Of a stretch of DNA of 47,116 nt, positions 6,108-13,499 are shown piece after piece. The position numbers and the translations under genes were made by a program. Below the pieces are notes generated by a model that saw only the letters and a program-made list of their open reading frames with translations, did no database searches and was not told the origin of the DNA. Position 1 is the first letter of the stretch. Every line of letters begins with the position of its first letter. The stretch comes from CAZVVG01 sp964630615 (GTDB lineage Bacteria > Patescibacteriota > Minisyncoccia > Moranbacterales > UBA2206), in contig CAZVVG010000002.1 in the NCBI GenBank assembly GCA_964630615.1, forward strand, positions 1 to 47,116. Reading direction: 5' to 3'.

Positions 6108-8312
6108 GTGATGAAAAATAAAAACAAAGAAAAGGGGGAAAAGAAAGGCGATAACAAAAAAACATCAAGCGGGAAAAGAAGGCTTGAAAACAAGATTAGA
6201 AAAATAATCAAGAGAAGCGGAAACATCGTGCCTTTTAACCCGGGAAAAATTACCAAAGCGGTGGCCAAAGCTTTTCTCGCGACTGGGGAAGGGAGTTTCC
6301 AAGACGCCCAAAGAGTAAGCCGAAAAGCCGTTCAGCTTTTAAATAAGAACTACAAAAAAGGCTATATTCCCGAAATTGAAGAAATTCAGGATTTGGTGGA
6401 AAGAGTCCTGATGGTTTTAGATTTTGAAGAAACGGCCAAGGCCTATATTCTCTATCGAGAACAACATCGAAAAATTCGGGAAACCGAAGAGTCCTTAAGA
6501 GAAGCAGTCAGTCTGGTGGATAAATATATTCAAGAAATTGACTGGAAGGTAAAAGAAAATGCTAATATGGCTTATTCCTTGCAAGGACTTAATAATTATG
6601 TTTCTTCTATTGTCAGCTCTAATTATTGGATGAATCGGGTTTATTCTAAGGAAATTCGCGAGGCTCACGAGGGAGGAGATTTCCATATTCATGACCTCCA
6701 GCTAGTGGCCGCTTATTGTTGCGGATGGGATTTACAGGATCTTTTGCGTCGAGGTTTTACTGGAGTTTTTGGAAAAGTAGCTTGCAAGCCAGCGAAGCAT
6801 CTAGGTTCCGCTTTGGGACAAATGGTTAACTTCATTTATACTCTTCAAGGTGAAGTGGCGGGAGCGCAAGCTTTTTCTAATGTGGACACTTTACTCGCCC
6901 CCTTTGTCCGTTACGATAAACTCAGCTACGAAAAGGTTAAACAGGAAATTCAATCCTTTGTTTTTAATATGAACGTTGCGACGCGGGTGGGATTTCAAAC
7001 TCCTTTTTCCAATATTACCCTAGATGTTACTCCGCCTAAAAACTTAGCCGAGGAAGCTGTTATAGTTGGGGGCGTCCCCCAAAAAGAAACTTACGGAGAT
7101 TTTCAGGAAGAAATGAATATGCTGAACCGGGCTTTCGCAGAAGTAATGACTTCCGGCGACGCGAATGGAAGGATTTTTACTTTCCCAATTCCTACTTATA
7201 ACATTGGAAAAAATTTTGACTGGAAAGATAAACGTTACGACCCGATTTGGGAAATGACGGCTAAATACGGGATTCCTTATTTTGCAAATTTTATCAATTC
7301 CGATATGGACCCTGATGATGCGCGTAGCATGTGTTGCCGCTTACGTCTTGATAACCGCGAGTTGCATAAAAGAGGCGGCGGTCTGTTTGGCGCCAATCCT
7401 CTTACGGGTTCTATTGGAGTGGTAACCATTAACCTGCCTCGCTTGGGATATTTAGCAAAAAACAAAAAAGATTTTTTTAAGCGACTGGAGGGATTGATGA
7501 ATTTAGCGAAAGAAAGCTTGGAAACAAAAAGAAAATTAATCGAAAATTTGACGGAAAAGGGCCTTTATCCTTACACCAAGTTTTATCTGGATTCAATTAA
7601 GCTCCGCCGTGACTATTATTGGGGCAACCATTTTTCGACGATTGGCTTGGTGGGGATGAATGAAGCCCTGTTAAATCTTATTGGAGAAAATATAACAACT
7701 CGCGCCGGACAAAGACTAGCCAAAGAAATTTTGGAACAGATGCGAGAAAAAATTGTTGACTACCAAAAAGAAACGGGCAACCTCTATAATTTGGAAGCGA
7801 CTCCGGCGGAAGGCACCTCCTATCGTTTAGCCAGAATAGATAAGGAAAAATATCCTAAAATTGTTTTTGCCAACGATGAGATGGTCAAAGAAAAAGACGC
7901 AGAACCTTATTATACCAACTCTTCCCAATTGCCAGTTAACCATACGGAAGACATTTTTGAAGCGCTGGAACTGCAAGATGAGCTCCAGACTAAATACACG
8001 GGAGGAACCGTGTTGCACGGATTTTTGGGGGAAAGAATTATGGACGTGGAAACTACCAAAAAACTGGTGAAAAAAATAGCCGAAGATTATGCGCTGCCTT
8101 ATTTCACACTTACTCCGACTTTCAGTATTTGTCCGGTGCATGGATATATTGCTGGCGAGCACTACACCTGCCCAAAGTGTGTGATAGAACAGAAAACCGA
8201 AGTCTACTCGCGCGTTGTGGGTTATATCCGACCGGTAGAACAATGGAACAAGGGAAAGCAAGCAGAGTTTTCTCAGCGGAAAGAATTCGTTTTAAAAAGT
8301 AAAAAAACTTAA
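6108..8312 (+). CDS. nrdD: Anaerobic (class III) ribonucleoside-triphosphate reductase
   Basis: NrdD makes deoxyribonucleotides without oxygen using a glycyl radical installed by NrdG. The 734 residues comprise a basic N-terminal tail, an ATP-cone (about 35-125, IVPFNPGKITKAV), then the ten-stranded barrel. Visible functional residues are the MCCRL block with Cys409/Cys410 (the thiyl-radical cysteine should be one of them), a C-terminal zinc site (Cys675-x2-His678, Cys688-x2-Cys691) and the radical loop SRVVGYIRP with Gly705. The start is chosen at the first ATG of the frame; no good Shine-Dalgarno is present. The last 40 residues are duplicated in the next gene. Confidence 0.95.
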   Translation: MMKNKNKEKGEKKGDNKKTSSGKRRLENKIRKIIKRSGNIVPFNPGKITKAVAKAFLATGEGSFQDAQRVSRKAVQLLNKNYKKGYIPEIEEIQDLVERVLMVLDFEETAKAYILYREQHRKIRETEESLREAVSLVDKYIQEIDWKVKENANMAYSLQGLNNYVSSIVSSNYWMNRVYSKEIREAHEGGDFHIHDLQLVAAYCCGWDLQDLLRRGFTGVFGKVACKPAKHLGSALGQMVNFIYTLQGEVAGAQAFSNVDTLLAPFVRYDKLSYEKVKQEIQSFVFNMNVATRVGFQTPFSNITLDVTPPKNLAEEAVIVGGVPQKETYGDFQEEMNMLNRAFAEVMTSGDANGRIFTFPIPTYNIGKNFDWKDKRYDPIWEMTAKYGIPYFANFINSDMDPDDARSMCCRLRLDNRELHKRGGGLFGANPLTGSIGVVTINLPRLGYLAKNKKDFFKRLEGLMNLAKESLETKRKLIENLTEKGLYPYTKFYLDSIKLRRDYYWGNHFSTIGLVGMNEALLNLIGENITTRAGQRLAKEILEQMREKIVDYQKETGNLYNLEATPAEGTSYRLARIDKEKYPKIVFANDEMVKEKDAEPYYTNSSQLPVNHTEDIFEALELQDELQTKYTGGTVLHGFLGERIMDVETTKKLVKKIAEDYALPYFTLTPTFSICPVHGYIAGEHYTCPKCVIEQKTEVYSRVVGYIRPVEQWNKGKQAEFSQRKEFVLKSKKT
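8190..8288 (+). repeat. Glycyl-radical segment of nrdD, copy 1 of a 99-bp duplication
   Basis: This segment recurs at 8483-8581, 293 bp downstream. The copies differ at five of 99 positions, all synonymous, so both encode the same 33 residues around the radical glycine. Similarity stops abruptly on the 5' side. Confidence 0.95.
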
Positions 8313-8347
8313 TCTATAAAAAATTTAAAATAATAAAATAAAAAACT

Positions 8348-8608
8348 ATGGAAAAAATAATTTGTCATGACTGTCAAAAAAACTTAACTTCGGGTGAGCC
8401 GTACATGCCCTATCAAGAAGGAAAAAATAAATTTTCCAAGTGCCAAGCTTGTTATGAGCAAGATCCTGTGCTGAGAAACTTTCAGAAAACCGAAGTCTAC
8501 TCGCGCGTCGTGGGCTATATCCGACCGGTAGAACAATGGAACAAGGGAAAGCAAGCAGAGTTTTCTCAGAGGAAAGAGTTTATTGTTTCCGAACCGGGTT
8601 GTTGTTAG
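8348..8608 (+). CDS. Small zinc-ribbon protein carrying a copy of the NrdD glycyl-radical loop
   Basis: An 86-residue protein, 35 bp after nrdD and in the same direction. Residues 1-40 hold a zinc-ribbon-like head (Cys6-x2-Cys9 and Cys32-x2-Cys35) not derived from nrdD. Residues 46-78 are identical to NrdD 695-727, including SRVVGYIRP with the radical glycine at Gly56. The tail ends in Gly-Cys-Cys, which NrdD lacks. It has no barrel domain, so it cannot be a reductase alone. By analogy with GrcA/YfiD, which replaces the oxygen-cleaved end of pyruvate formate-lyase, it may be a spare radical subunit for NrdD, activated by NrdG encoded next. The role is inference; the sequence relationship is certain. 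Confidence 0.85.
   Translation: MEKIICHDCQKNLTSGEPYMPYQEGKNKFSKCQACYEQDPVLRNFQKTEVYSRVVGYIRPVEQWNKGKQAEFSQRKEFIVSEPGCC
8483..8581 (+). repeat. Glycyl-radical segment, copy 2 of the 99-bp duplication
   Basis: Second copy, inside the 86-aa gene; see the copy at 8190-8288. Immediately beyond the 3' end the two genes diverge into different tails. Confidence 0.95.
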
Positions 8609-8631
8609 TTTTAAAATGAAAAAAGATAGCG

Positions 8632-8659
8632 GGGCAATCTCGAATGTTCGGGATTGCCC
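8632..8659 (+). promoter_or_regulatory. Strong hairpin just upstream of the nrdG start
   Basis: GGGCAATCTCGAA (8632-8644) pairs over 13 positions (one G-U) with TTCGGGATTGCCC (8647-8659), leaving almost no loop. No T-run follows, so it is not a standard terminator. It ends 12 bases before the nrdG ATG and may protect or process the mRNA, or lower nrdG translation relative to nrdD. Confidence 0.6.
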
Positions 8660-8671
8660 TGGTTTAAAGCT

Positions 8672-9367
8672 ATGGTTATCGGCGGTTATCAGAAACTTAC
8701 TCTTATCGATTATCCAGGTAAATTAGCCTCTACGGTTTTTACCGTGGGTTGCAGTTTCCGTTGTCCCTTTTGCCACAATCCAGAACTTGTTTTGGATTCC
8801 GGGCCCAGCGGAAAAAATATTTTGGAAAAAGACTTCTTTGACTTTTTAAAAAAAAGACAAAATAAACTGGAAGGAGTTTGTATTACCGGAGGCGAACCCA
8901 CCATTCAAAAAGATATTGTTGAGTTTGTAAAAAAAATAAAAAACCTGGGATTCTTGGTAAAACTTGATACTAACGGCACGCGACCGGACGTCTTGAAAAA
9001 ACTTTTCGATTTGAAATTGCTGGACTTTGTGGCTATGGATATCAAAAATCAATTGAAAAAATACGATCAAACTACGGGCGTGATCGGGGATAAAGAAAGA
9101 ATAAAAATCAGCGTTGAATTAATAAAAAATTCCCAGCTTCCCTATGAATTTAGAACCACAGTTGTTCCGGGCCTACATCAGGAGAAAGACTTTGAAGAGA
9201 TTGCCCGTTGGATTGGAGGAGCGAAAAAATATTATTTGCAGGAATATCGAGAAATAAAAATCCTCAATCCGAAATTAAGAGAAAAAACCAAAGGGAAAAA
9301 AATTGATTTGGAAAAAATTCAAAAGAGAATCAAAAAATATTTCGGGCAAGTAGGCATTAGGAGATAA
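8672..9367 (+). CDS. nrdG: Anaerobic ribonucleotide reductase activating protein (radical SAM)
   Basis: NrdG uses a 4Fe-4S cluster and S-adenosylmethionine to place the glycyl radical on NrdD. The 231-residue protein has the radical-SAM motif CSFRCPFC (C-x3-C-x2-C) near residues 27-34 and the GGEP SAM-binding motif in CITGGEPT. I start it at ATG 8672 (MVIGGYQKLTLIDYPG) because the longer frame from TTG 8654 lies inside the preceding hairpin and the family begins with this sequence. It follows nrdD and the small radical-loop protein and could activate both. Confidence 0.93.
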   Translation: MVIGGYQKLTLIDYPGKLASTVFTVGCSFRCPFCHNPELVLDSGPSGKNILEKDFFDFLKKRQNKLEGVCITGGEPTIQKDIVEFVKKIKNLGFLVKLDTNGTRPDVLKKLFDLKLLDFVAMDIKNQLKKYDQTTGVIGDKERIKISVELIKNSQLPYEFRTTVVPGLHQEKDFEEIARWIGGAKKYYLQEYREIKILNPKLREKTKGKKIDLEKIQKRIKKYFGQVGIRR

Positions 9368-9372
9368 TTGTT

Positions 9373-9600
9373 ATGAGAATTATAGTTAAAATAATCCCTC
9401 GTTCTTCTCGCAATGAAGTTGTAAAAGATTCTGAAGGGGAGTATCGAGTCTGGGTGACAAGCGCGCCGACCAAGGGAGAAGCTAATGAGAAATTATTAGA
9501 AGTTCTAGCAAAATTTTTTAAAACTCCTAAAAGTTTCCTCAGAATAGTTGGCGGAAAATCCTCCCGAATCAAGATGGTAGATCTTTTACTGGTGCCCTAA
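9373..9600 (+). CDS. DUF167 (YggU) family protein
   Basis: A 75-residue single-domain protein of the YggU/DUF167 family: MRIIVKIIPRSSRNEV at the start, then the conserved APTKGEANEKLLEVLAKFF block and a C-terminal GGKSSRIKMV segment. The family has a known fold but no settled function. It starts 5 bp after nrdG and lies 15 bp before comEC, so it is probably part of the same transcript by position alone. Confidence 0.9.
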   Translation: MRIIVKIIPRSSRNEVVKDSEGEYRVWVTSAPTKGEANEKLLEVLAKFFKTPKSFLRIVGGKSSRIKMVDLLLVP

Positions 9601-9615
9601 ATAATTTAGACGAAT

Positions 9616-11073
9616 ATGTCTAAATCAAGAATTTTTTTGGCCCTTTCTTTAAGTTTTATTCTTGGAATTTTTCTAAGCTCGTTTTCGAATTTAGAAAAAG
9701 CAAGGGCTTATTTCTTTTTTTTGCCAGTTTTTTCCATAATTCTGTTGGCTGTCTTTTGGAAAAATAAAGGAGTTCTCATTGTAGCCTCCTCGATTTTGTT
9801 CTTGGCTTGTGGCTTGTTTTTAACGGAAAAAAGACTCTCCGAAATAAGAAACTTAGACAAAGAAGGTCAAGAATTTTTTGGCGAAGTTTTAGTTGTTCGG
9901 GAGCCTGAAAATAGAGGTCAGTTTCAAAGCTTGATCGTTCAAGCTTCCCCGAAGTTAAGGTTTTTAATTAGCGCCCCCTCTTTTCCTCGTTTTTTCTACG
10001 GGGATAAGCTTGAGATTCGTTGCCAACGAGAAATTCCACGCCGTGAAAACGAAAAATTTGATTATCGGATGTATTTGGCTAAAGACAGAATTTTTTATGT
10101 TTGTCGGAAAAGTGAAGTCAAACTTCTTGAGAGGGAGCAAGGTTTTTACCCCTATTTTCTTTTGTTAAAAGTGAAAAGCAAGGTAGAGCGAGGCATTAAG
10201 AGGCTTTTCCCTTCTCCAGAATCCGGATTGCTTTCTGGATTACTTTTAGGAGGAAGCGGAAATTTGTCGGAAGGGGTAAAAAATAATTTTTCGCGAACCG
10301 GCCTCACTCATATTGTGGCGGTCTCAGGCTACAACGTGACTATTATTGCCGAATATTTAATGTTATTCGGTTTTTTTATTGGGCTCTGGCGCCAAAAAGC
10401 TTTTTGGTTTGCGGTTAGCGGAATTAGCCTTTTTGTTTTGATGATTGGCCTCCCTTCCTCGGCGGTCAGAGCCGGCATTATGGGTACGTTGCTTCTTTGG
10501 GCGGCCAAAAATGGAAGGCTAAGTAATTCGCAAAATGCGATAATTTTTTCCGCCCTAGTTATGCTTCTTTTCAATCCCTTGCTTCTACGTTGGGATACTG
10601 GCTTTCAACTTTCTTTCCTGGCCACTTTAGGAATAATTTATCTTTTTCCCCTTTTGGAAAAGCGTTTTCAAAAAAGAGAAAAAACTTTGGGTTTGGGAGA
10701 AATCCTTCTGCTCACCCTTTCCGCTCAAATTTTTGTATGGCCGGTTATCATCTATAGTTTCGGCAATTTGTCTCTAATTTCCCCTTTCGCTAACTTGCTT
10801 ATTTTACCGATAGTTCCGCTCACCATGCTCTTAGGTTTTTTAGCTGTAGCCAGTTTTCTTATTTTTCCTCCCCTAGGCACTCTTTTGTCTTGGCTGGCTT
10901 TTCTTCCGCTTAAATACGAAACGCTCACCGTGGCCTTTCTCTCCCGACTTCCCTTCAGTAACTTAAGCGTGGAAAGTTTTTCTTGGCTCTGGGTGGTTGC
11001 TTGGTATTTAGGTTTAGCCCTAATTTTAATCCAGCTTAAAAAGAAAAAATGCCCAAAAGAAAAGCAGCTTTAA
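9616..11073 (+). CDS. comEC: ComEC/Rec2 DNA-uptake channel, membrane part
   Basis: ComEC forms the inner-membrane channel for single-stranded DNA in natural transformation. The 485 residues hold N-terminal membrane helices, the DUF4131 OB-like domain (about 75-175) and the competence domain with its signature SRTGLTHIVAVSGYNVTII (about residues 225-243), followed by further helices. The usual C-terminal metallo-beta-lactamase domain is absent here and is encoded by the next gene, which overlaps by 25 bp in another frame. This is a split ComEC, not a truncation: both halves are intact. Confidence 0.9.
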   Translation: MSKSRIFLALSLSFILGIFLSSFSNLEKARAYFFFLPVFSIILLAVFWKNKGVLIVASSILFLACGLFLTEKRLSEIRNLDKEGQEFFGEVLVVREPENRGQFQSLIVQASPKLRFLISAPSFPRFFYGDKLEIRCQREIPRRENEKFDYRMYLAKDRIFYVCRKSEVKLLEREQGFYPYFLLLKVKSKVERGIKRLFPSPESGLLSGLLLGGSGNLSEGVKNNFSRTGLTHIVAVSGYNVTIIAEYLMLFGFFIGLWRQKAFWFAVSGISLFVLMIGLPSSAVRAGIMGTLLLWAAKNGRLSNSQNAIIFSALVMLLFNPLLLRWDTGFQLSFLATLGIIYLFPLLEKRFQKREKTLGLGEILLLTLSAQIFVWPVIIYSFGNLSLISPFANLLILPIVPLTMLLGFLAVASFLIFPPLGTLLSWLAFLPLKYETLTVAFLSRLPFSNLSVESFSWLWVVAWYLGLALILIQLKKKKCPKEKQL

Positions 11074-11891
11074 TTATCTTAATTTTTTTAATAACAATTT
11101 TTCTGTTACTCCTTTTTATTATTAAGGCCAATCAAAAGGAATTAAGAGTTATTTTTTTTAACGTTGGACAGGGAGACTCCGCTTTGATTATTCAGGGAAA
11201 CCGTCAAATTCTTATTGATGGGGGTTCGGAGGGAAAAATTTTATTAGAAAAGCTTGGGAAATTTATTCCTTTTTGGGATCGAAAAGTAGAAGTTGTTATC
11301 GCTACCCACCCGGATAAAGATCATATCGGCGGCCTGCTAGAGGCTTTTGAAAGTTATAAAATCGGAATTCTGATAAAGTCAAAAATAGAGAAGGATTCAA
11401 GTATTTATCAGGCCTTGGAAGCTTTGGCGGATCAGGAAAAAATTTCCAAATTGGAAGGCGGGCAGGAAATGAAAATTAGTTGGCCTGGAGAGGTCAATCT
11501 AAAAATTTTAAAAGCTAAGAAAGGAAACTCTAATCAAAGTAGTCTAGTTTCACGTCTGGATTTTGGGGAAAACTCTTTTCTTTTCACGGGGGATATTGAA
11601 AAAGAAGAAGAAAAGGAATTAATGGCTAGTTTTCCAGATTTGCTAACAGTAGATTTTTTGAAAGTTTCTCATCATGGATCAAAATATTCTACCTCAGCGG
11701 AATTTTTAAAAAAAGTTCAGCCCAGGGGAGCTATAATCTCCGTTTCCGCTAAAAATCGCTATGGGCATCCCGCAGAAGAAGTTTTGCAAAGATTAGCCGA
11801 AGCTAAGGCGGAAGTTCTGAGAACGGATCGGGAAGGGGATATTATCTTTCGCTGTTTAGATGCTGAAAGCAAGTGTTTTCGAGCGCAATAA
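11049..11891 (+). CDS. ComEC-type metallo-beta-lactamase domain protein, membrane-anchored
   Basis: 280 residues: one N-terminal membrane helix (about 6-25), then an MBL fold starting VIFFNVGQGDSALI. The metal motif HPDKDHIGG (H-x3-D-H) and the second motif SHHGSKYSTS are visible, as in the C-terminal domain of ComEC, where it is thought to act as the nuclease that degrades the non-entering strand. Overlap with the comEC membrane gene indicates translational coupling and joint work at the uptake channel. The added helix would keep the separate domain at the membrane. Confidence 0.88.
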   Translation: MPKRKAALIILIFLITIFLLLLFIIKANQKELRVIFFNVGQGDSALIIQGNRQILIDGGSEGKILLEKLGKFIPFWDRKVEVVIATHPDKDHIGGLLEAFESYKIGILIKSKIEKDSSIYQALEALADQEKISKLEGGQEMKISWPGEVNLKILKAKKGNSNQSSLVSRLDFGENSFLFTGDIEKEEEKELMASFPDLLTVDFLKVSHHGSKYSTSAEFLKKVQPRGAIISVSAKNRYGHPAEEVLQRLAEAKAEVLRTDREGDIIFRCLDAESKCFRAQ

Positions 11892-11909
11892 TTTTAGGAA
11901 AGTTCCTTT

Positions 11910-11938
11910 TTGCCAGGAGTCGGAATCTATGCTAAATT
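11910..11938 (+). promoter_or_regulatory. Probable promoter of ndk
   Basis: TTGCCA (11910-11915) and TAAATT (11933-11938) are 17 bp apart, about 33 bp before the ndk ATG, in the only gap of this gene cluster. Confidence 0.55.
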
Positions 11939-11971
11939 AAACTTTAGTAATCAATAAATCTCATTAAAAAA

Positions 11972-12589
11972 ATGGAAAAAAATCATCCCAGTCAAGAACA
12001 AACTTTAGTTATCATCAAGCCGGATGGGGTTCAAAGAACCCTGATTGGTGAAATCCTACGTCGCTATGAAAGAACCGGTCTAAAATTAATTGCGCTTAAG
12101 TTTGTGATTCCCTCTGAAGAGCAGGCCACGCGCCACTATTATGAGGTGGGCGGAGAGGTCTGGATTGAGGAAGTTGGAAAAAAAGCTAGGGCCGCTTATG
12201 AGCGCCAGGGACTTCAATCGCCGTTTAAAAGCAATAAGGAAAACGGGCAAGCGGTATTAAGAACTAATGCAAAATATCTGAGTTCTGGTCCGGTTGTGGC
12301 AATGGTCTGGCAAGGCAATGGGGCTGTTGGTTTGATAAGAAAAATTACGGGAGGGACCGAACCTTTGACTTCTGATGTGGGAACCATTCGGGGAGATTTA
12401 ACCTTAGATTCCTATGCTCTGGCTGACCTAGATAAAAGAAGCGTCAGAAATCTTATTCACGCTTCTGGTTCTGTGGAAGAGGCGCAAAAAGAAATTAAAA
12501 TTTGGTTTCACGAAAAGGAACTACTGAGTTATCGGCTAGTTCAAGAGCAAATACTTTATGATGTAAATCTAGATGGTATTTTGGAATGA
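11972..12589 (+). CDS. ndk: Nucleoside diphosphate kinase with large insertion
   Basis: NDK equilibrates nucleoside tri- and diphosphates through a phosphohistidine. The protein has the family start (QTLVIIKPDGVQRTLIGEIL) and catalytic segment RNLIHASGSVEEAQ, with the phosphorylated His in place of the usual NxxHGSDS pattern. At 205 residues it is about 60 longer than typical NDKs. The extra sequence, rich in charged residues, lies between the Kpn-loop half (ends about residue 50) and VLRTNAKYLSSGPVVAMVW (about 91 on), plus a slightly extended end. The last 17 bp overlap the tsaC-like gene. Confidence 0.9.
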   Translation: MEKNHPSQEQTLVIIKPDGVQRTLIGEILRRYERTGLKLIALKFVIPSEEQATRHYYEVGGEVWIEEVGKKARAAYERQGLQSPFKSNKENGQAVLRTNAKYLSSGPVVAMVWQGNGAVGLIRKITGGTEPLTSDVGTIRGDLTLDSYALADLDKRSVRNLIHASGSVEEAQKEIKIWFHEKELLSYRLVQEQILYDVNLDGILE

Positions 12590-13148
12590 AGCGGAGAAAT
12601 TTTTACGATCTGGAGGAATAGGAATTTTGCCTACAGATACTTTATATGGAATAGTGGGGCGAGCTGAATCAAAAGAGGCTATCGCCAGAATCTATCAAGT
12701 TAAACAAAGAAACTTAAAAAAGCCTCTCATTGTTTTGATTAGCTCTTTTTTAGATCTAAAAAAATTTGGAATAAAATTAGGAGCGGAGGAAAAGAAAAGA
12801 CTGGAACGTTTTTGGCCGGGAAAAGTTAGCGTTATCCTCCCTAGTGCTTCAAGAAAATTTAGCTATTTGCATCGAGGTCGCAAATCATTGGCTTTTCGTC
12901 TTCCGAAAAAGAAAAGATTACTTGAGCTCATAAAAAAAACCGGACCCTTAGTTGCTCCCAGCGCCAATCCAGAGGGAAAACCTCCAGCCCAAACCATAAA
13001 AGAAGCTAGGAATTATTTTGGTCGGAAAGTAGATTTTTATGTGAGTGCGGGAAAATTAAAAAGCCCAGCTTCAACCCTAATCAAGCTCAAGGGTAAGCGA
13101 CTGAGCGTGCTTCGTTCCGGACAATATAGGATTAAGAATCAAAATTGA
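12573..13148 (+). CDS. tsaC: Sua5/YciO/YrdC family L-threonylcarbamoyladenylate synthase
   Basis: Makes threonylcarbamoyl-AMP from threonine, bicarbonate and ATP, the first step of t6A37 tRNA modification. The 191 residues form one YrdC domain: GGIGILPTDTLYGIVGRA near residue 15, the KQRNLKKPL substrate loop, PLVAPSANPEGKPPAQT near residue 125. It lacks the C-terminal Sua5 domain, hence tsaC-type. Start overlaps the end of ndk by 17 bp in a different frame. YciO-type paralogues share these motifs, so the exact member is not certain. Confidence 0.85.
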   Translation: MVFWNEAEKFLRSGGIGILPTDTLYGIVGRAESKEAIARIYQVKQRNLKKPLIVLISSFLDLKKFGIKLGAEEKKRLERFWPGKVSVILPSASRKFSYLHRGRKSLAFRLPKKKRLLELIKKTGPLVAPSANPEGKPPAQTIKEARNYFGRKVDFYVSAGKLKSPASTLIKLKGKRLSVLRSGQYRIKNQN

Positions 13149-13168
13149 CCAAACAAGAATCTCTTGAT

Positions 13169-13198
13169 AAAAAAACCGTCTGCAACCACGGTTTTTTT
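13169..13198. terminator. Bidirectional terminator between tsaC and rpmB
   Basis: AAAAAACCGT (13170-13179) pairs with ACGGTTTTTT (13188-13197) around CTGCAACC, with T-runs on both strands. It lies between two convergent genes and touches the rpmB stop codon, so it can end both transcripts. Confidence 0.78.
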
Positions 13199-13370
13199 AA
13201 TTAATTTTAGAAGTAGTTTTCAGGCAGCGAGTACAAATGCGCTTCTTTTTTCCGTCTATTTTTTTGGATTGAAGATTAATTCCAAAAGTTCTTAGCGTTG
13301 CTACATTGGAATGACTCCTTTTGTTCCCACTGCGAGGAACCCGCCCACAAATCTGACAAAGCTTACTCAT
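13197..13370 (-). CDS. rpmB: 50S ribosomal protein bL28
   Basis: A 57-codon gene on the minus strand, reading MSKLCQICGRVPRSGNKRSH from the start. It has the bL28 pattern: CxxC near residues 5-8, the conserved SGNKRSHSN segment, and the second pair CTRC near residues 48-51, giving a four-cysteine zinc-binding form. The length is short but normal for bacterial L28. It is convergent with tsaC and divergent from the M50 protease gene. It is the only ribosomal-protein gene in the window on the minus strand. Confidence 0.92.
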   Translation of the reverse strand: MSKLCQICGRVPRSGNKRSHSNVATLRTFGINLQSKKIDGKKKRICTRCLKTTSKIN

Positions 13371-13499
13371 AGTTATTAAAGGTTATTAAAGAAAACAGGG
13401 CGCGTTCTGTTTTAAATATTATCTAGCGTTGCCTGCTTATTGGTTTGATTTATTACAAAGATTAACCTATCATATTAAAGTAAATTAATCAAGCCCAGT

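Noticed and set aside
8190..8608. The duplicated radical loop as an assembly error
   Set aside because: The copies carry five distinct silent differences, sit between different unique flanks, and the second is part of an intact gene with its own start and stop. A misjoin would give identical copies.
8654..8671. Six extra N-terminal residues of NrdG from TTG 8654
   Set aside because: The TTG is inside the 3' arm of a stable hairpin, and the family starts at the MVIGGYQK methionine (8672).
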